Of a stretch of 64,000 bases of DNA, positions 1 through 11,398 are shown piece by piece. A program made the position numbers and the translations under genes. The notes under the pieces were generated by a model. That model saw nothing but the letters and a program-made list of their open reading frames with translations. It was not told the DNA's origin and did no database searches. Origin of the DNA: Ligustrum vulgare (lineage: Eukaryota; Streptophyta; Magnoliopsida; Lamiales; Oleaceae); contig OY743177.1 of NCBI GenBank assembly GCA_963555705.1, positions 56,378,096-56,442,095 on the forward strand, given 5' to 3'. Within the stretch, counting starts at the first letter, position 1; every line of letters begins with the position of its first letter.

Positions 1-405
1 GACCCAATCATAATAATCTATGAACACGCAACAATTAAATTTTTAAACAAACAGCCAAAAAAAATCTGAAAAAGGTAAACAATTTACCTCTAGAACAGCC
101 CCTCATATGAGGTTCTCGTTGCAAGCCAATTTTTGAACCTACAAGAAGACAGCCTAAATCAAGCGTGATATTACCGGGGGGTGGGGGGGGGGGAAGAAAA
201 GAAAAGAAAAAGAAACCAAGAGAGAAGAGAACCATAAATCAACTTGCCAATCGAAACCAAAATAAGTCTCTTATAGATTTTTATATACAACTTCAATGCT
301 CGCACAAGAGTTCTGTTCACTTGGCTATCAGAAGAATGATAAATAACTTAGCATTTTCATGATAAAATTTCTTCAAAACAAATGCACCAAGTCCAACTCT
401 CATAC

Positions 406-442
406 CTTATCAGTTGACTGTCCATAGCTTGAGTAGTCATAC
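406..442 (-). CDS. Possible short internal exon of a minus-strand gene entering from the left edge
   Basis: On the minus strand a 37-base open stretch is bounded by an AG acceptor (443-444) and a GT donor (404-405, GTATGAG). In one frame it reads YDYSSYGQSTDK, a Tyr/Ser/Gly-rich composition typical of RNA-binding proteins. The duplicated leader-like sequence at 1602-2051 lies upstream on the same strand, so a minus-strand gene with most of its body outside the window is plausible. No other exon could be found, so this could be chance. Confidence 0.22.
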
Positions 443-446
443 CTGC

Positions 447-1601
447 CATAAACTATAATCAGAAAATCAACAATGAGAATGCAGAATTCAATTGCCTCTC
501 ATTTCTTCTATTATGTGATTGATTTGGTGTCAAAACGACAATTTCCTATAAGCAAAGTATAATAATAAAAAATTGGGCAAAGATACCATCTTGTGATATT
601 AAGTTCCCACAAACAATTTATCTACAAAGATTCCATAACATGTGCGATAGATAACTGATTAGTTAGTTTCATCAATTAAATAACTATAAATACTCTTTCC
701 ATTTCAAGAAACAAATTATTAACTCTCAATCAACATCTATATTTACCACAATATTACGTATAGACAAAAGAAATCAAGTGAGAAGTAGAATTTAGGTAAA
801 CCGTATACAATGGATAATCTAATGACAGGCTTGAGAACTTAGTACACAATTTAATTTATTTTAATACAAATGATATTCAAAGTTTACTCTTGATTCCCAA
901 TACGCAGACCCATACGTGTTTTTAATTATAAATACAGGCATTCGTATCTAAATTTCTGTCTCTATATATATCCCTTTTTCTACTTCCGCTAATTTATCAT
1001 TTTTATCATATGTAAGTTCTGAAAATCTCATCTTTAGCCTGACTTGTCATTTTTATCATATTATAGTTCTAAAATCTAATTTTCAGCTCATCAAATTGCA
1101 AAATACATATGCATAAGTAATCTACATCACTTAAATCGTAAAAATATTGTACACCCAAAAGCCTAAAATAATCAGAAATTAAATAGTTAAAAGAAATTAT
1201 TCACAAAAAACTAAAAAATGCTTCTGAAAAAATCGATAATTAACCAAAAATAAAAATCATCTTACCCTACATGCCTTACTCCTCAAACAATACCTTACCA
1301 ACTCCTCATCCGTTGGATGAAACCTGAAACTCGATGCCAAGTAAACAGAAAATGCAAACAGAATGGAGAAGCGATTGTAGAACAAACAGATATTATACCG
1401 GAGATGTAAGTAACATAATTCCTTACTTTTGCATTGAACTCTTGGTATATCTGAAAGTTTAGAATTTAGAATTCAACACTTCTTATAAATCCAACTAAAA
1501 ATAGAAAATGGAAGAGGACTAAATATCCAACTGCTTCAACTTTTAGTGAGAATGGGTAAATATGGAATCAAGAATTTTGCTTTGTTGAGATGAGGGGATT
1601 T
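447..1601. other. AT-rich stretch without a recognisable gene
   Basis: No long ORF, RNA gene or terminal repeats are visible. It is AT-rich and may be intron of the minus-strand gene inferred from 406-442 and from the leader-like repeat at 1602-2051. A G-tract followed by A/G-rich sequence (174-215) lies further left and is simple low-complexity DNA. Confidence 0.4.
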
Positions 1602-2051
1602 TGGGGAAAAATGGGAGGCGAGGATTTCGTTGGATTTATGCAGGAGGTGGTTTTTTGTAGTGAGAGATGAGATAGTTAGGTTAGACAGAGGCAATGAAAT
1701 TGGTGGAAATGAGAAGAGAGTACCAGGAGCGGCGCTAGCGTTAGGGTTAGGTTTGGAGAGAAATGAAAATGGAGATGCCTTTTACGTCTCTCTTCAACAC
1801 CCACACATAAGGTAAACGACATCGTCTGGGGAAAAATGGGAGGCGAGGATTTCGTTGGATTTATGCAGGAGGTGGTTTTTTGCAGTGAGAGATGAGATAG
1901 TTAGGTTAGACGGAGGCAATGAAATTGGTGGAAATGAGAAGAGAGTACCAGGAGCGGCGCTAGCGTTAGGGTTAGGTTTGGAGAGAAATGAAAATGGAGA
2001 TGCCTTTTACGTCTCTCTTCAACACCCACACATAAGGTAAACGACGTCGTC
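1602..2051 (-). repeat. 225-bp tandem duplication over a probable minus-strand promoter/leader
   Basis: Unit one is 1602-1826 and unit two is 1827-2051, nearly identical, with a period of 225 bases. Each unit ends with AAACGAC(A/G)TCGTC, and another ACGACGTCGTTTT lies at 2066-2078. On the minus strand the unit is rich in CTCTC and CCACC runs, as plant 5' leaders often are. Small ORFs inside it (1630-1815 and 1855-2040) are copies of each other caused by the duplication and are not supported as genes. Inference: the transcription start region of a minus-strand gene was duplicated. Confidence 0.6.
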
Positions 2052-2124
2052 TCATCTTCACCAATACGACGTCGTTTTGGTCGAAAATGTGGCACTGTTT
2101 GGAGAGTTGCACTCTTTTTATTTA

Positions 2125-2718
2125 GTTAAGATGTATTATAATAAATTACCAGGTTCATGGGAAATATACTTTAAAATAGAATTTGAAAAATTTATTAGAG
2201 ACAACCTGGAACACCTAGAATATTAGGATCAAGGATAAAATTCATATTTGAAAGATTAGCATATATATGTCAACAAAGACAATTATTAAAGAACTCAGAA
2301 AAATTAACTAGAATATACTGTGAAGATATGGAAAAACCTATTAAATGGGAATGTAACACTGAAAGGAGAAAAAATAATAAAAGAAAATATAAAAATAGAA
2401 AGTTTAAAAAATTTAGAAACTTTAGGAAAAATATATAAAAACTAAGAGAAGATATTATAAAAGAATATATAATCCAAATAAAAAATAGAAAAATAAAACT
2501 TATAAGAAAGATAAAAGTCAATGCAAATGTTGGAATTGTAGAGAAATTGGGCATATAAGCCATGATTGTAACAAAAAGAAAGTTAAAATATTAAAAAAAA
2601 AAAGTACCTAGAAATAGAAAGTGAATTAAGTGAAATATCCGATATTGAAGAATACTATGATCAAGAAGTCTATACAAGTGAAACAGATTTAGAAAGTAAT
2701 GAATCAGAATCAGAATAA
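2125..2718 (+). pseudogene. Coat protein C-terminal part with CCHC zinc knuckle (caulimovirid)
   Basis: Fragments in shifting frames give a capsid-like segment, a Lys/Arg-rich stretch (about 2330-2520), a CCHC knuckle of the form C-X2-C-X4-H-X4-C at 2528-2569, and an acidic Glu/Ser-rich tail ending in TAA at 2716-2718. Basic region, knuckle and acidic tail in this order are characteristic of caulimovirid coat proteins, which package pregenomic RNA. The N-terminal part is not upstream; its probable remnant is at 17256-17740 at the other end of the integrated copy. At least one frameshift (near 2210) and one stop interrupt it. Confidence 0.75.
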
Positions 2719-2739
2719 AGAAATAGATGAAATAGAAAC

Positions 2740-3660
2740 AAATAAGAACATGAAGGAATAGAATGTTATGGATTAAAAGTAACTTTTAACAATAATAAGT
2801 TCAGAAAAATACAAAAATTATATTTAGATTTGAAAATAGGAAAATGAGAAATATTAGACAGAATATGGAAAAGAGAAAGAGTATCAATAAATGAATATCA
2901 TAAAATTGAAAGGGCAATAGATGTCAGAACTACCCAAGGAACACACAAATTAAATCTTTTAACAAAAAATACGGTTTCAGAATTATTAACAAAAAACAAT
3001 AGAAAAGAAAGTGAAAAGATCCAATATGTTTATTTAGCAGATATCCAAATAATGTTTAAATCCTTGTTTAGAGAATGATTAGATTCACCTTTGACTGTAA
3101 GTTTACATGATGAAAGAATTATAAATTTAAAAGACAGTAATTTAGGAACAGTAGAAGGAAATCTAGTATATAAAAAACTAATATTTACATGTTACCCAAA
3201 ATATTGTATATCATTGAAAGATAGAAATTTTAATGAAGTTTTAGAACTATATTTCAAATTACATAAAGATGATTTAATGGAACCAGGAGATAAAATTATG
3301 ACTATAGAATATAGGGTATTATACACATTTACTAATTCTAATTATGGAAACATTTAATCTAAAAAACCATATATTGAAATTCATAAAGAATGCAAAGATT
3401 TTGGTAAAGCTGTGGAACCAGATAAATAAACAAGTTTAGTCCCAATAAACTATGAACTTACTATAACAAAAAATAAACCAAAAATTATAGAATTAAGAGA
3501 AGAAGAATATCCTAATAATAACATAACATTTGAAGAGGGCAAATTAATTAGAAGATCAACAAGCTTACCTAATAGAAAATAATTAGGAGAAATAGTAATA
3601 CAAGAGAAATAAAACTTCATAGAAATGCCAGAAATATGAAAATAGAAGGTGAATATTTCA
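2740..3660 (+). pseudogene. Movement protein of the 30K superfamily (caulimovirid)
   Basis: The core at about 3020-3357 has the hydrophobic strand, Asp and Gly spacing typical of 30K-family cell-to-cell movement proteins of caulimovirids, which form tubules through plasmodesmata. The longest intact piece is the 88-codon stretch 3091-3357. Stops just before it (around 3078) and after it (3355-3357 and near 3427) break the gene. It follows the coat protein directly, as in cavemovirus/solendovirus genomes where the two can be one polyprotein. The exact start cannot be placed. Confidence 0.7.
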
Positions 3661-3674
3661 ATGAAAAAAAAAAC

Positions 3675-4009
3675 ATATAAAAGGATCAAATATATTAATT
3701 GACACAGGAGCTAGTGAATGTCATATAGCTTCAAATAGAAATAAAGGACTAATATCTCATAGAACTGATCCGTATAGATATATAATTTTTGATGGACAAA
3801 TACAAATAACTGAATTTGAAGTTAAAGTACCAATAAAAATAGGAAGAATAAATCTCTTAGTACCATGTCATGTAGATAACAGTACGGTAAATCCTCATGT
3901 GTTATTAGGAATGAGTTTCCAAGATGGACTAGAAAATTATAGTGTAAAACGTGAAGGATTATACATAATCCATAATGGACAAACTATATTATGTAAGAAA
4001 GTTGAATAA
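3675..4009 (+). pseudogene. First retropepsin-like region with intact DTGA motif
   Basis: This open stretch carries a hydrophobic strand followed by D-T-G-A-S at about 3700-3715 and a later LLG motif (about 3902-3910), the two hallmarks of retroviral-type aspartic proteases. It ends with TAA at 4007-4009, which abuts the ATG of the pol ORF at 4010. A second, degenerate protease-like region starts in that pol ORF, so the virus carries two in tandem. This one may be the C-terminal end of the coat/movement polyprotein or a separate ORF; the upstream frame is broken, so this cannot be decided. Confidence 0.6.
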
Positions 4010-4801
4010 ATGAATAACCAAATAAGTTTTTCATTAGCTGTTTATATACAAGTTACCATTGTTGAAACAAATATAACATGTGCATTAACTGATATAGAAA
4101 GTGATATAACAATATTTAAAGGTTTCTTAATAAAATCATGAAATACTAATGGAAAGATAAAAATTACAGGAAAAAGTACTCATATAATTAATAATGCTAA
4201 TAAAATTGATATAATAATTGGGAGTAAACAAATAGTTGTAAATAAAATATATAATTATAACAAATTAGAATGTGATATATTACTAGGAAATGACTTAATA
4301 CAACAATTTCAATATTATAAACAAAATAATTACGTGATAATGTTACAAACACCTTGTGGACATTTACTAAAAATATCAAGAGAATTTAAATCTTACAGAG
4401 TTCAGCCAACACGGCGTGGTGATAAATGGGAGAAAAAACCAATTACACAAAATGAAATAAAAATAAAAGAATAATGTATAAAAAAAGTCTTAAAAACGAA
4501 CATACAAACAAACATGGAAAATATCATTGATCAACTAGAAAAAATTTGTGAAGAGAATCCATTATTATTTTGGAAACCACATCATCCAAAAGCTAAAATA
4601 GCACTTACAGAAAATATTATTATAAGAGTTAGGCCAATGATGTATACCGTACAAGATACACAAGAATTTAAAACTCAAATAAAAGAATTACTCAACCAAA
4701 AATTAATCAGACCTAGTAATGGACCTCATAATAGTCCAACTTTCATGGTAATGAAACATTCTAAACAAAAAAGAGGAAAAACTAAAATGGTCATAAATTA
4801 T

Positions 4802-6191
4802 TGATGCGTGTCGCAATGCACCAAAATAATAAATAATTCCTTACTCGCTAAATATTAATTAATAATGTAGTAGTGAGAGTAAGGGTCGATCCCACGATGA
4901 ACGGAAACTAATTTTAGTTGTTCGATCAATTAGAATGGAATTGAGGGTTTTTTTGTTTGAATTGCTTGAATGAAAACTATGCATAAAATAAATAATTAAA
5001 TATGACTAGAGAATTAATATGAGAAGAAATCTTGTTCTCAGGTTCGGTTGTGCCCTCAATTAATGTTATACCTTTCCTTGTAACGTGTTTCTATTCCTAA
5101 TTCAATTATCAATCATAAATAATCAACAAGTTCTGATTATCTAAATTCTTCCTTATCTGTATTGATTCAAAATAAGCTCTTTGAACCAATTCTAGCCATG
5201 GACAATCTTAAACAAGCTCTTAGGATTTAATGCACGACTAGTATGAAAATTTAGAAGAATAGATTGAATTGGATCGTTAATTACACAAGCTCGAATTAAT
5301 CAATCCAAGTTGAATTATTACTAAACCTGCACGAGATTTATTTGCTACTAAAGTAAAGATTCAATGACAATTACGGATCAAGAATCTAAACATAGCACAT
5401 TCATGAATCCAAAGATCAATAATCCAATTGGCCAAATTAAACTATTAATCAAATAAACTCAAAGAACAATTAAAACATAATAATCCGACAATTGAAACAA
5501 AGGAATAAATTCACGCTACTAATTTGTAGGAAACGAAAATAACATAATTGAGTTAACACAACTTCCCCTTTGAACAAGATATGGGATTTAGCCTAGCATT
5601 GTTGTGGAGTATTCTTCAAGTTGATTCATCTTCTCGAGTTTCTTAATTCTTCTCCAATTCTTCAAGCGAGCCGCTCCTCTTTTCAATATTTTTTTCATGC
5701 TTTTCTTGTCATGAACTTCCCTATTTATAGCCTCAATTTCGTGCCCTAGCTTTGGGAGCAAGAAATCCAAAATTATGGAAATAATTGAAATAAGGAAATT
5801 TTTGACTTGAAGATTTACGGCCGTAACATTCCTTTTACGGCCGTAATTGAGTTTCTGCATATTTCCTTAAATTGGAGTTACGGCCGTAACTTTTCCTTTA
5901 CGGCCGTAAAGTGGTTTCTGCTTATTGTCAACTTGCTTCACTACACTTTCACGGTCGTAAACTTATTTTCTTACGGCCGTAACACCTTTTCTTGCGGCCG
6001 TAAATATATTTGCACCTAAGTCCCCAAACTTCATTTTGATCGCATTTTGGTCCTTTTTCCTTCTTTTCTCTTCCTTTGTGATCCTATACAATATAAAACA
6101 TAAAATGCATTAATAATACTTAGATAGAATCACATTATGGCATATTCAAGGATATAAGTGTATAAAATAAACGTTAATATAACACTTATCA
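4802..6191 (-). repeat. 3' LTR of the Athila-like element
   Basis: This is the downstream LTR in the element's orientation, 1,390 bp, starting TGATGCG and ending CTTATCA on the plus strand. It contains a cluster of TTACGGCCGTAA palindromes at about 5815-6003. Apparent ORFs inside it (5588-5860, 5807-6019) recur in the other LTR and are not genes. Confidence 0.95.
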
Positions 6192-6207
6192 AATCCCCCC
6201 ACACTTG
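6192..6207 (-). promoter_or_regulatory. Polypurine tract next to the 3' LTR
   Basis: On the minus strand the sequence CAAGTGTGGGGGGATT ends directly at the 3' LTR. A G-rich purine run at this place primes plus-strand DNA synthesis in LTR elements. Confidence 0.75.
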
Positions 6208-8048
6208 AACCATTGTTCGTCCTCGAACAAAGATTTGCAAGGATAAGAATAGGATTCAAACAATAGATTCCAATTTAGAGACTTGAGGTTGCAACCCACT
6301 TTTCTTTAACAAGAATGTTCCATTGCATGATCGGATTGTGTTAGTGTGTGCTAGAGATGCAACGCACTTTATTTCCCATCCCAATCATGACTCGATATGG
6401 TTTATTTCCTTGCACCTCTCGTGTTTACTCACATCCCAACCATTTATGAGTGACTACGAGGAGAATAATTTCGCCCAACTCCAGTGGGAGTCGGTTGCGT
6501 AAACCGAGTTGTTCATGACGTGAATTCAGTCAACACAGTATCCCCGACCACATTCATAGCACCAACCCTAGACCAAGCAATTCAAACCACCCATAAGCAT
6601 ATGTAATGGGAGTTAACACCCTCACAAGATATTTCTCTCTTCGCACAAAGTGTATAAGGGTTAGAATTTTCGCTCAGCTCTCTGCATGGATAAGTCAGTA
6701 CCACAGATTGCATAACTGTCATAACCGGAGCCAACAATAACACAAGTGCAAAGCGAAGGTCTTTATTTGGTTGTAACGGGGCTTCGGGTCAGGTAGGGAA
6801 AAATGATATATTTAGGCTGAGTTGAGAAGGAATTTTGCAAACTAAGTCGATTCAAAATACATCACTTCCTTCACTCTTAACATGAACTTTATTGTTCCCC
6901 GCTACCCAACTTTGTTCAAACTTGAATCTCTTCTTTTCTTTTCTTTTCTCTTTTTTTTTTTCACAAGTTGAGTGTTTGATATCCTCAACTACTAATTTTC
7001 ATGACTAACTTCCTTTTCATTACTTTTTCTCTTTCGATTTTTTTTTTCGAATATAGACTGCAACTTTTTTTTTTTCTTTTTTTTTTCAAATCATTACGCA
7101 GTCATCAATTGGCACAAGATAGAATTACAATCCCCTGAATTCAGTCCATTACACAACCATTGCCCAACACAAGATAATCATCTCAACTTCTTAGACTTAG
7201 ACCATAGCACAATCCTCAATCAACAAAAGCTTGCGAATCCCTTCTCTTATGGGTTCAAAACAGAGACAATGCGAAAGAAAGGGTATTCGTGGCTTGTAGC
7301 GTGGCATAAAAATTCAAAGAAAGGCTAAGGCTCAAACGGGCTTCTAATGGTCCATGTAGCAAGGTAGGCTCTTTTAGCAAGTTAAATTTGGTTTAACCTA
7401 TTGCCTTTGCTATAATTTGTACTTGAATCAAGAAGCTACAACGGTATGCACAAGAAAGCACATCCAAGCATAACCCAACCATGCAGGACACACATCAAAG
7501 AATTACGAGCTCATAAGTATTAAAAACAGCTCTTAGGCTCAAAAGCTCACAAATTATGGTTTTCATGTGTTTTTCCCATCCAATTATGAGTTATAGGTCA
7601 TTGCTTGATCTTCATTCCAAATCTAAGTCCATTGGTCGAGGATAACGGTTAAAAGCATTCAAACCATTACTACTCACAAAGGTATAATAATTGGGATGTT
7701 CAGGGTTATATATGAAGGAATAATCTGTCTATTGTAGGTTGGGTTGACTCGGTTGTAGATATTTGACAATTTTACTTTTCAATTCCAACCTATTTGTGAA
7801 GTTTTGGACGAGATCATCTCTATGTGCTCAATTAATATCCAATTATGCAATGATTTTTTTCAAAAAAAAAAAAAAAAAAAAAAAAACCAAAAGTGGGGTT
7901 GCTTCCTATCAAAGTATGGTTTAGGACCTAAGTAGCATAGATAGGTGGCAGAAGTAGATAACAAGATTAAAATGGGTGCTGACTCAACATGAATTTAATG
8001 TTTCGACTACAGAAAGAGGATAAAGACATTAAGCTCACAATCAATTCA
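6208..8048 (-). other. Non-coding 3' interior of the Athila-like element
   Basis: No ORF with protein-like composition is seen. The stretch holds pyrimidine tracts (6924-6960, 7028-7090) and an A-tract of about 25 bases (7862-7886). Athila relatives have pol and an env-like ORF in this area; here neither is present. Confidence 0.6.
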
Positions 8049-8063
8049 ATCCCCCCCACACTT
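8049..8063 (-). promoter_or_regulatory. Second polypurine-tract-like sequence inside the element
   Basis: AAGTGTGGGGGGGAT on the minus strand nearly repeats the true polypurine tract at 6192-6207 but lies 1.9 kb inside the element. It could be an internal plus-strand priming site or a relic of an older LTR boundary. Confidence 0.4.
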
Positions 8064-8131
8064 AGACAAAACAATGTCCTCATTGAAAAGCAAAACAATA
8101 AAAGGGAAAAAGAAAAGAAAACTCCCTCAGA

Positions 8132-8272
8132 CTAATGTGGCGGTTGATCGTTACGGGGTCTCTGCAATTGTCGAATCTCCTCCCGAAGGGCTCTCTGCTC
8201 TTCCAGCATGAGTTGCTGATCTTTCTGCATAGCATTCAGCTGAGTTTGGAAGGCCTGCATCAGTTCCAGCAT
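8132..8272 (-). CDS. Tiny coiled-coil ORF in the 3' interior of the Athila-like element
   Basis: From ATG 8272 there are 46 codons reading MLELMQAFQTQLNAMQKDQQ and on into an acidic/basic heptad pattern with EEQRALREEI. The composition is more protein-like than the surroundings and may be a relic of a longer 3' ORF. It lies just past the internal polypurine-like tract at 8049-8063. It could also be chance. Confidence 0.3.
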   Translation of the reverse strand: MLELMQAFQTQLNAMQKDQQLMLEEQRALREEIRQLQRPRNDQPPH

Positions 8273-8414
8273 CTTAAATTCTTGGGAAGAATAAAATGGA
8301 ATTGATATGTGATACAAAGGAGAATCCTTGAAATTATGATAGTGGGCTGGAAGAGATTGCGCGAGAAGATGGGAAATGATTTGGTTGAAATGGAAGTTGC
8401 CTTGTTTTTATTTT

Positions 8415-8421
<7 letters not shown>

Positions 8422-8470
<49 letters not shown>
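8422..8470. repeat. (TA)n microsatellite
   Basis: About 23 TA units, next to a T-rich run, inside the Athila-like element. Confidence 0.95.
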
Positions 8471-8472
<2 letters not shown>

Positions 8473-8488
8473 AATGAAACCGTCGGGT

Positions 8489-8672
8489 TTACGGCCGTAA
8501 ATAGGTGGATTACAGTCATAAACAGGCCTCTGAAGATTTTGAAAAAAAAATCAATTACGGCCGTAAAGATGTGGCTTACGGCCGTAAGGTGGTTTCTGAA
8601 TAAAAATTGAAAAGTGAGATACGGCCGTAAAGTTTTGTCTTACGGCCGTAAAGTTTTGTCTTACGGCCGTAA
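8489..8672. repeat. Internal array of TTACGGCCGTAA palindromes
   Basis: Six good copies of the TACGGCCGTAA core and one degenerate copy (ACAGTCATAA, about 8511-8521) lie in 184 bases, mostly in pairs separated by about 10-25 bases and followed by TTTCTG or CCTCTG. The same palindrome fills the LTRs of this element and those of the unrelated element at 46861-50518. Confidence 0.9.
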
Positions 8673-8904
8673 GGCTGCCTCTGAATTTTTATTTATTTAT
8701 TTTTTTATGAAATGACGAAGTAAACTAAAACTAACCAAAAATGAAAGTACGAAGAATAAAAATTCGAGGAGGTGAAGAAACTCCCCTCTCGGGTTGCCTC
8801 CCGAGCAGCGCCTTTGTTTACAGTCATTGGCTCGACCGAGTCCTTTTTCATTCAACCGGGATTAGGTGGATTCCCAAAGCTTAATTTCTTCTTCATGCTC
8901 TTCA

Positions 8905-11121
8905 TCAGTGCCTGCAAAATAGGGGTAGAGATTTTTCATCAGAGACTGGTAATGAGATGGATGAGATTTTACCTGATTTCGGTGACTTTGGACAGTCCTT
9001 TCCACCAACATTGAGGACTTCCTGTACTAAAGAGTCATTCACATTAACAGAATAAACAGGATCATCATCAAAAATTTTCACGGAATCATAAATATTGAAT
9101 TGAACAATTTCATTATCAAATTCCATGGAAAGTGTGCCACTACTAACATCTATCTTAGTCTTAGATGTTTTTAGAAATGGTCTACCTAACAAAATAGGAG
9201 TAGAGTTGGGGGAGTGGTCATCATTCATGTCCAATACATAAAAATCTGCAGGAAATACTAACTCGCCTACTTGCACTAGAATGTCTTCAACTACCCCGTT
9301 AGGATAAGCATTAGAACGATCGGCTAGTTGAATTATAACATTAGTTTCAGTCATTTTGGCAAGTTTTAGTGCAGTGTAAGTGGATCTAGGCATTACATTT
9401 ATGGATGCTCCTAAGTCTATCATTACATGATCTATTTTCTTATAACCTATTTGACAAGGTATGGTAAACATACCTGGGTCTTTGCACTTGGGAGGTATTT
9501 TCCTCTGAAAGAGCCCCGACACATTCTCTCCCATTCTTACCTTTTCATTCCCCATCAGTTTTCGTTTGTTGGTGCACAAATCCTTTAAAAATTTTGCATA
9601 CCGGGGAACTTGCTTGATGGCCTCCAATAGCGGTATATTGATTTCAACCTTCCTGAACATCTCCAGTATATCTTTTTCCTTGCACTCCTTGTTTGCTTTT
9701 GCTAACCTACTAGGAAAAGGAGGTGGAGTCGATTTACCAATTGAATTAGAGTTGGATTTTACCTGCGGGATTTGTGAAGTGGCATCCCCCTTTTCAACTT
9801 CTTTATCTTCGTTCCCTTCATTCGCGAAGATTTGTTTGCTTGGACCTTCAACCTCTTTTCCATTCCTCAGGGTTATGGCACTCACGTTTTTGGGGTTCAC
9901 CTCGGGTTGAGATGGTAGCTTCCTTCCGGATTGTGCCTCGAGTCTATTGATGGCAGTAGTAGGCATTTGGCTCATCTGATTCTCCAAATTCTGAATACTG
10001 GATTTGGTATCCTGTTGAAATTGAATTGTGTTAGAAGCCAAAGTTTTAACCATATCTTCTAGAGAGATACCTGAGTTCTGGGGCCTTTGTTGGTACTGTC
10101 CCTGTGAATGGAAATTTCCTTGTTGTTGAAAATGCCCTTGGGATTTGTTGGAGGGGAAACCCGGGGGCTTGTTATTCCCATAGCTTAGATTGGGGTGATC
10201 CCTCCAGCTAGGGTTATAGGTGTTGGAGTACGGGTTGTATTGCTATTTTTGAAGTGGAAACCCTTCTGCGGCCTTTACCTGTTCACCATTCTCCTCTTGT
10301 AACACCGGACATGTATCCGTTGGATGTCCAAAGTTTGAACAGATTCCGCATGCTTTGACCTGATTCAAGTTCCCTACAGCAAGCTGCTTAACTAGATTGG
10401 TTAGTTCATATAATTGACCTTCGATATTGGAACTACTTACCTCATTCACACGGCGGACTTGCGAATCCCTACTTGAGTTGAATTGCTGAGTGTTCTCCGC
10501 CATGTTGGAGATTAAAGCTTGCGCTTGTTCCGGTGTCTTGTCCATGAGGGCTCCTCCACTCGCGGCATCTATCATGTTTCTATCCATCGGTGCTAACCCT
10601 TCGTAGAAATACTGTACCAGGAGTTGCTCACTGATCTGATGGTGGGGGCAGCTCGAAATGAGTTTCTTGAAGCGCTCCCAGTACTCATATAATGTCTCGC
10701 CATTGCTTTGGCGAACCCCGCAAATCTCCTTCCGAATTGTCCCAGCCCTAGATGCAGGGAAGTACTTCTCTAGAAACAACCTCTTCATATCATTCCATGT
10801 GGTGACTGTTCCAGATGGTAGACAGTACAACCAGTCTGTAGCGGCATCCTTCAATGAGAATGGGAAAGCCCTCATCTTGATTTGCTCCTCGGTAATACCC
10901 GTGGGTCTCATGCTATCACATACCACGTGGAACTCCTTGAGATGTCTATATGGATCTTCATCGGCATGTCCCCGAAAAGTAGGTAGAAGGTGGATCAACC
11001 CGGATTTTAGCTCAAAGGTTCGTCCTTCCTTCACCGCCGGAAATGTGACGCACAATGGTTGTTGAACGACATCCGGAGTGGCTAGCTGCTTAAGAGTCAA
11101 ATTATTGTTGTTAGCTGCCAT
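8905..11121 (-). pseudogene. gag-protease ORF of the Athila-like element with one internal TAG
   Basis: The frame starts at ATG 11121 and stays open to 8905 except for one TAG at 10240-10242. Gag residues about 30-200 form a retrotransposon capsid domain with the conserved WERFKKL and ISEQLL...YFYEGL segments. A zinc knuckle CGICSNFGHPTDTC lies near residues 258-271. A Gln/Asn/Pro-rich linker follows, and then an aspartic protease with IDLGAS (about 9400-9420) and ILLGRPFL further on. Gag coats the element RNA and the protease cleaves the polyprotein. The TAG sits in the linker and looks like a CAG-to-TAG change. The ORF stops after the protease with no RT following. Confidence 0.88.
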
Positions 11122-11374
11122 TGTTTGTTGTGCTACTCTCCTTTACTGTCGAAAAGTCCTCTCAATTTCTGGGTCAAGATAAAAAATTTCACAATTAGTT
11201 GACCGAGTTTTAAGCATATAAGCAAAGAAGCACAAATAAAAATTAAATGAAATTTTAAAATTGAATTTTTTTTTTTTTGAAAAATTATATAAATAAAATA
11301 GAAAATAAAATAAAAATAAAATAAATGCAGAAAAATAAAATTTTAATTGATTAAACACTAAATTGGTTAACCGT

Positions 11375-11392
11375 TCCCCTGCAACGGCGCCA
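11375..11392 (-). promoter_or_regulatory. Primer binding site matching tRNA-Asp
   Basis: On the minus strand, seven bases after the 5' LTR, the sequence TGGCGCCGTTGCAGGGGA matches 17 of 18 bases complementary to the 3' end of plant tRNA-Asp. A tRNA-Asp primer is typical of Athila-type elements. Confidence 0.85.
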
Positions 11393-11398
11393 AAAATT

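Noticed and set aside
1630..2040. Two near-identical 61-codon ORFs
   Set aside because: They are identical only because of the 225-bp tandem duplication and have no known motif.
5588..6019. ORFs of 90 and 70 codons inside the LTRs (repeated at 12185-12616)
   Set aside because: Frames through LTR sequence and the palindrome array; repeated because the LTRs are repeats.
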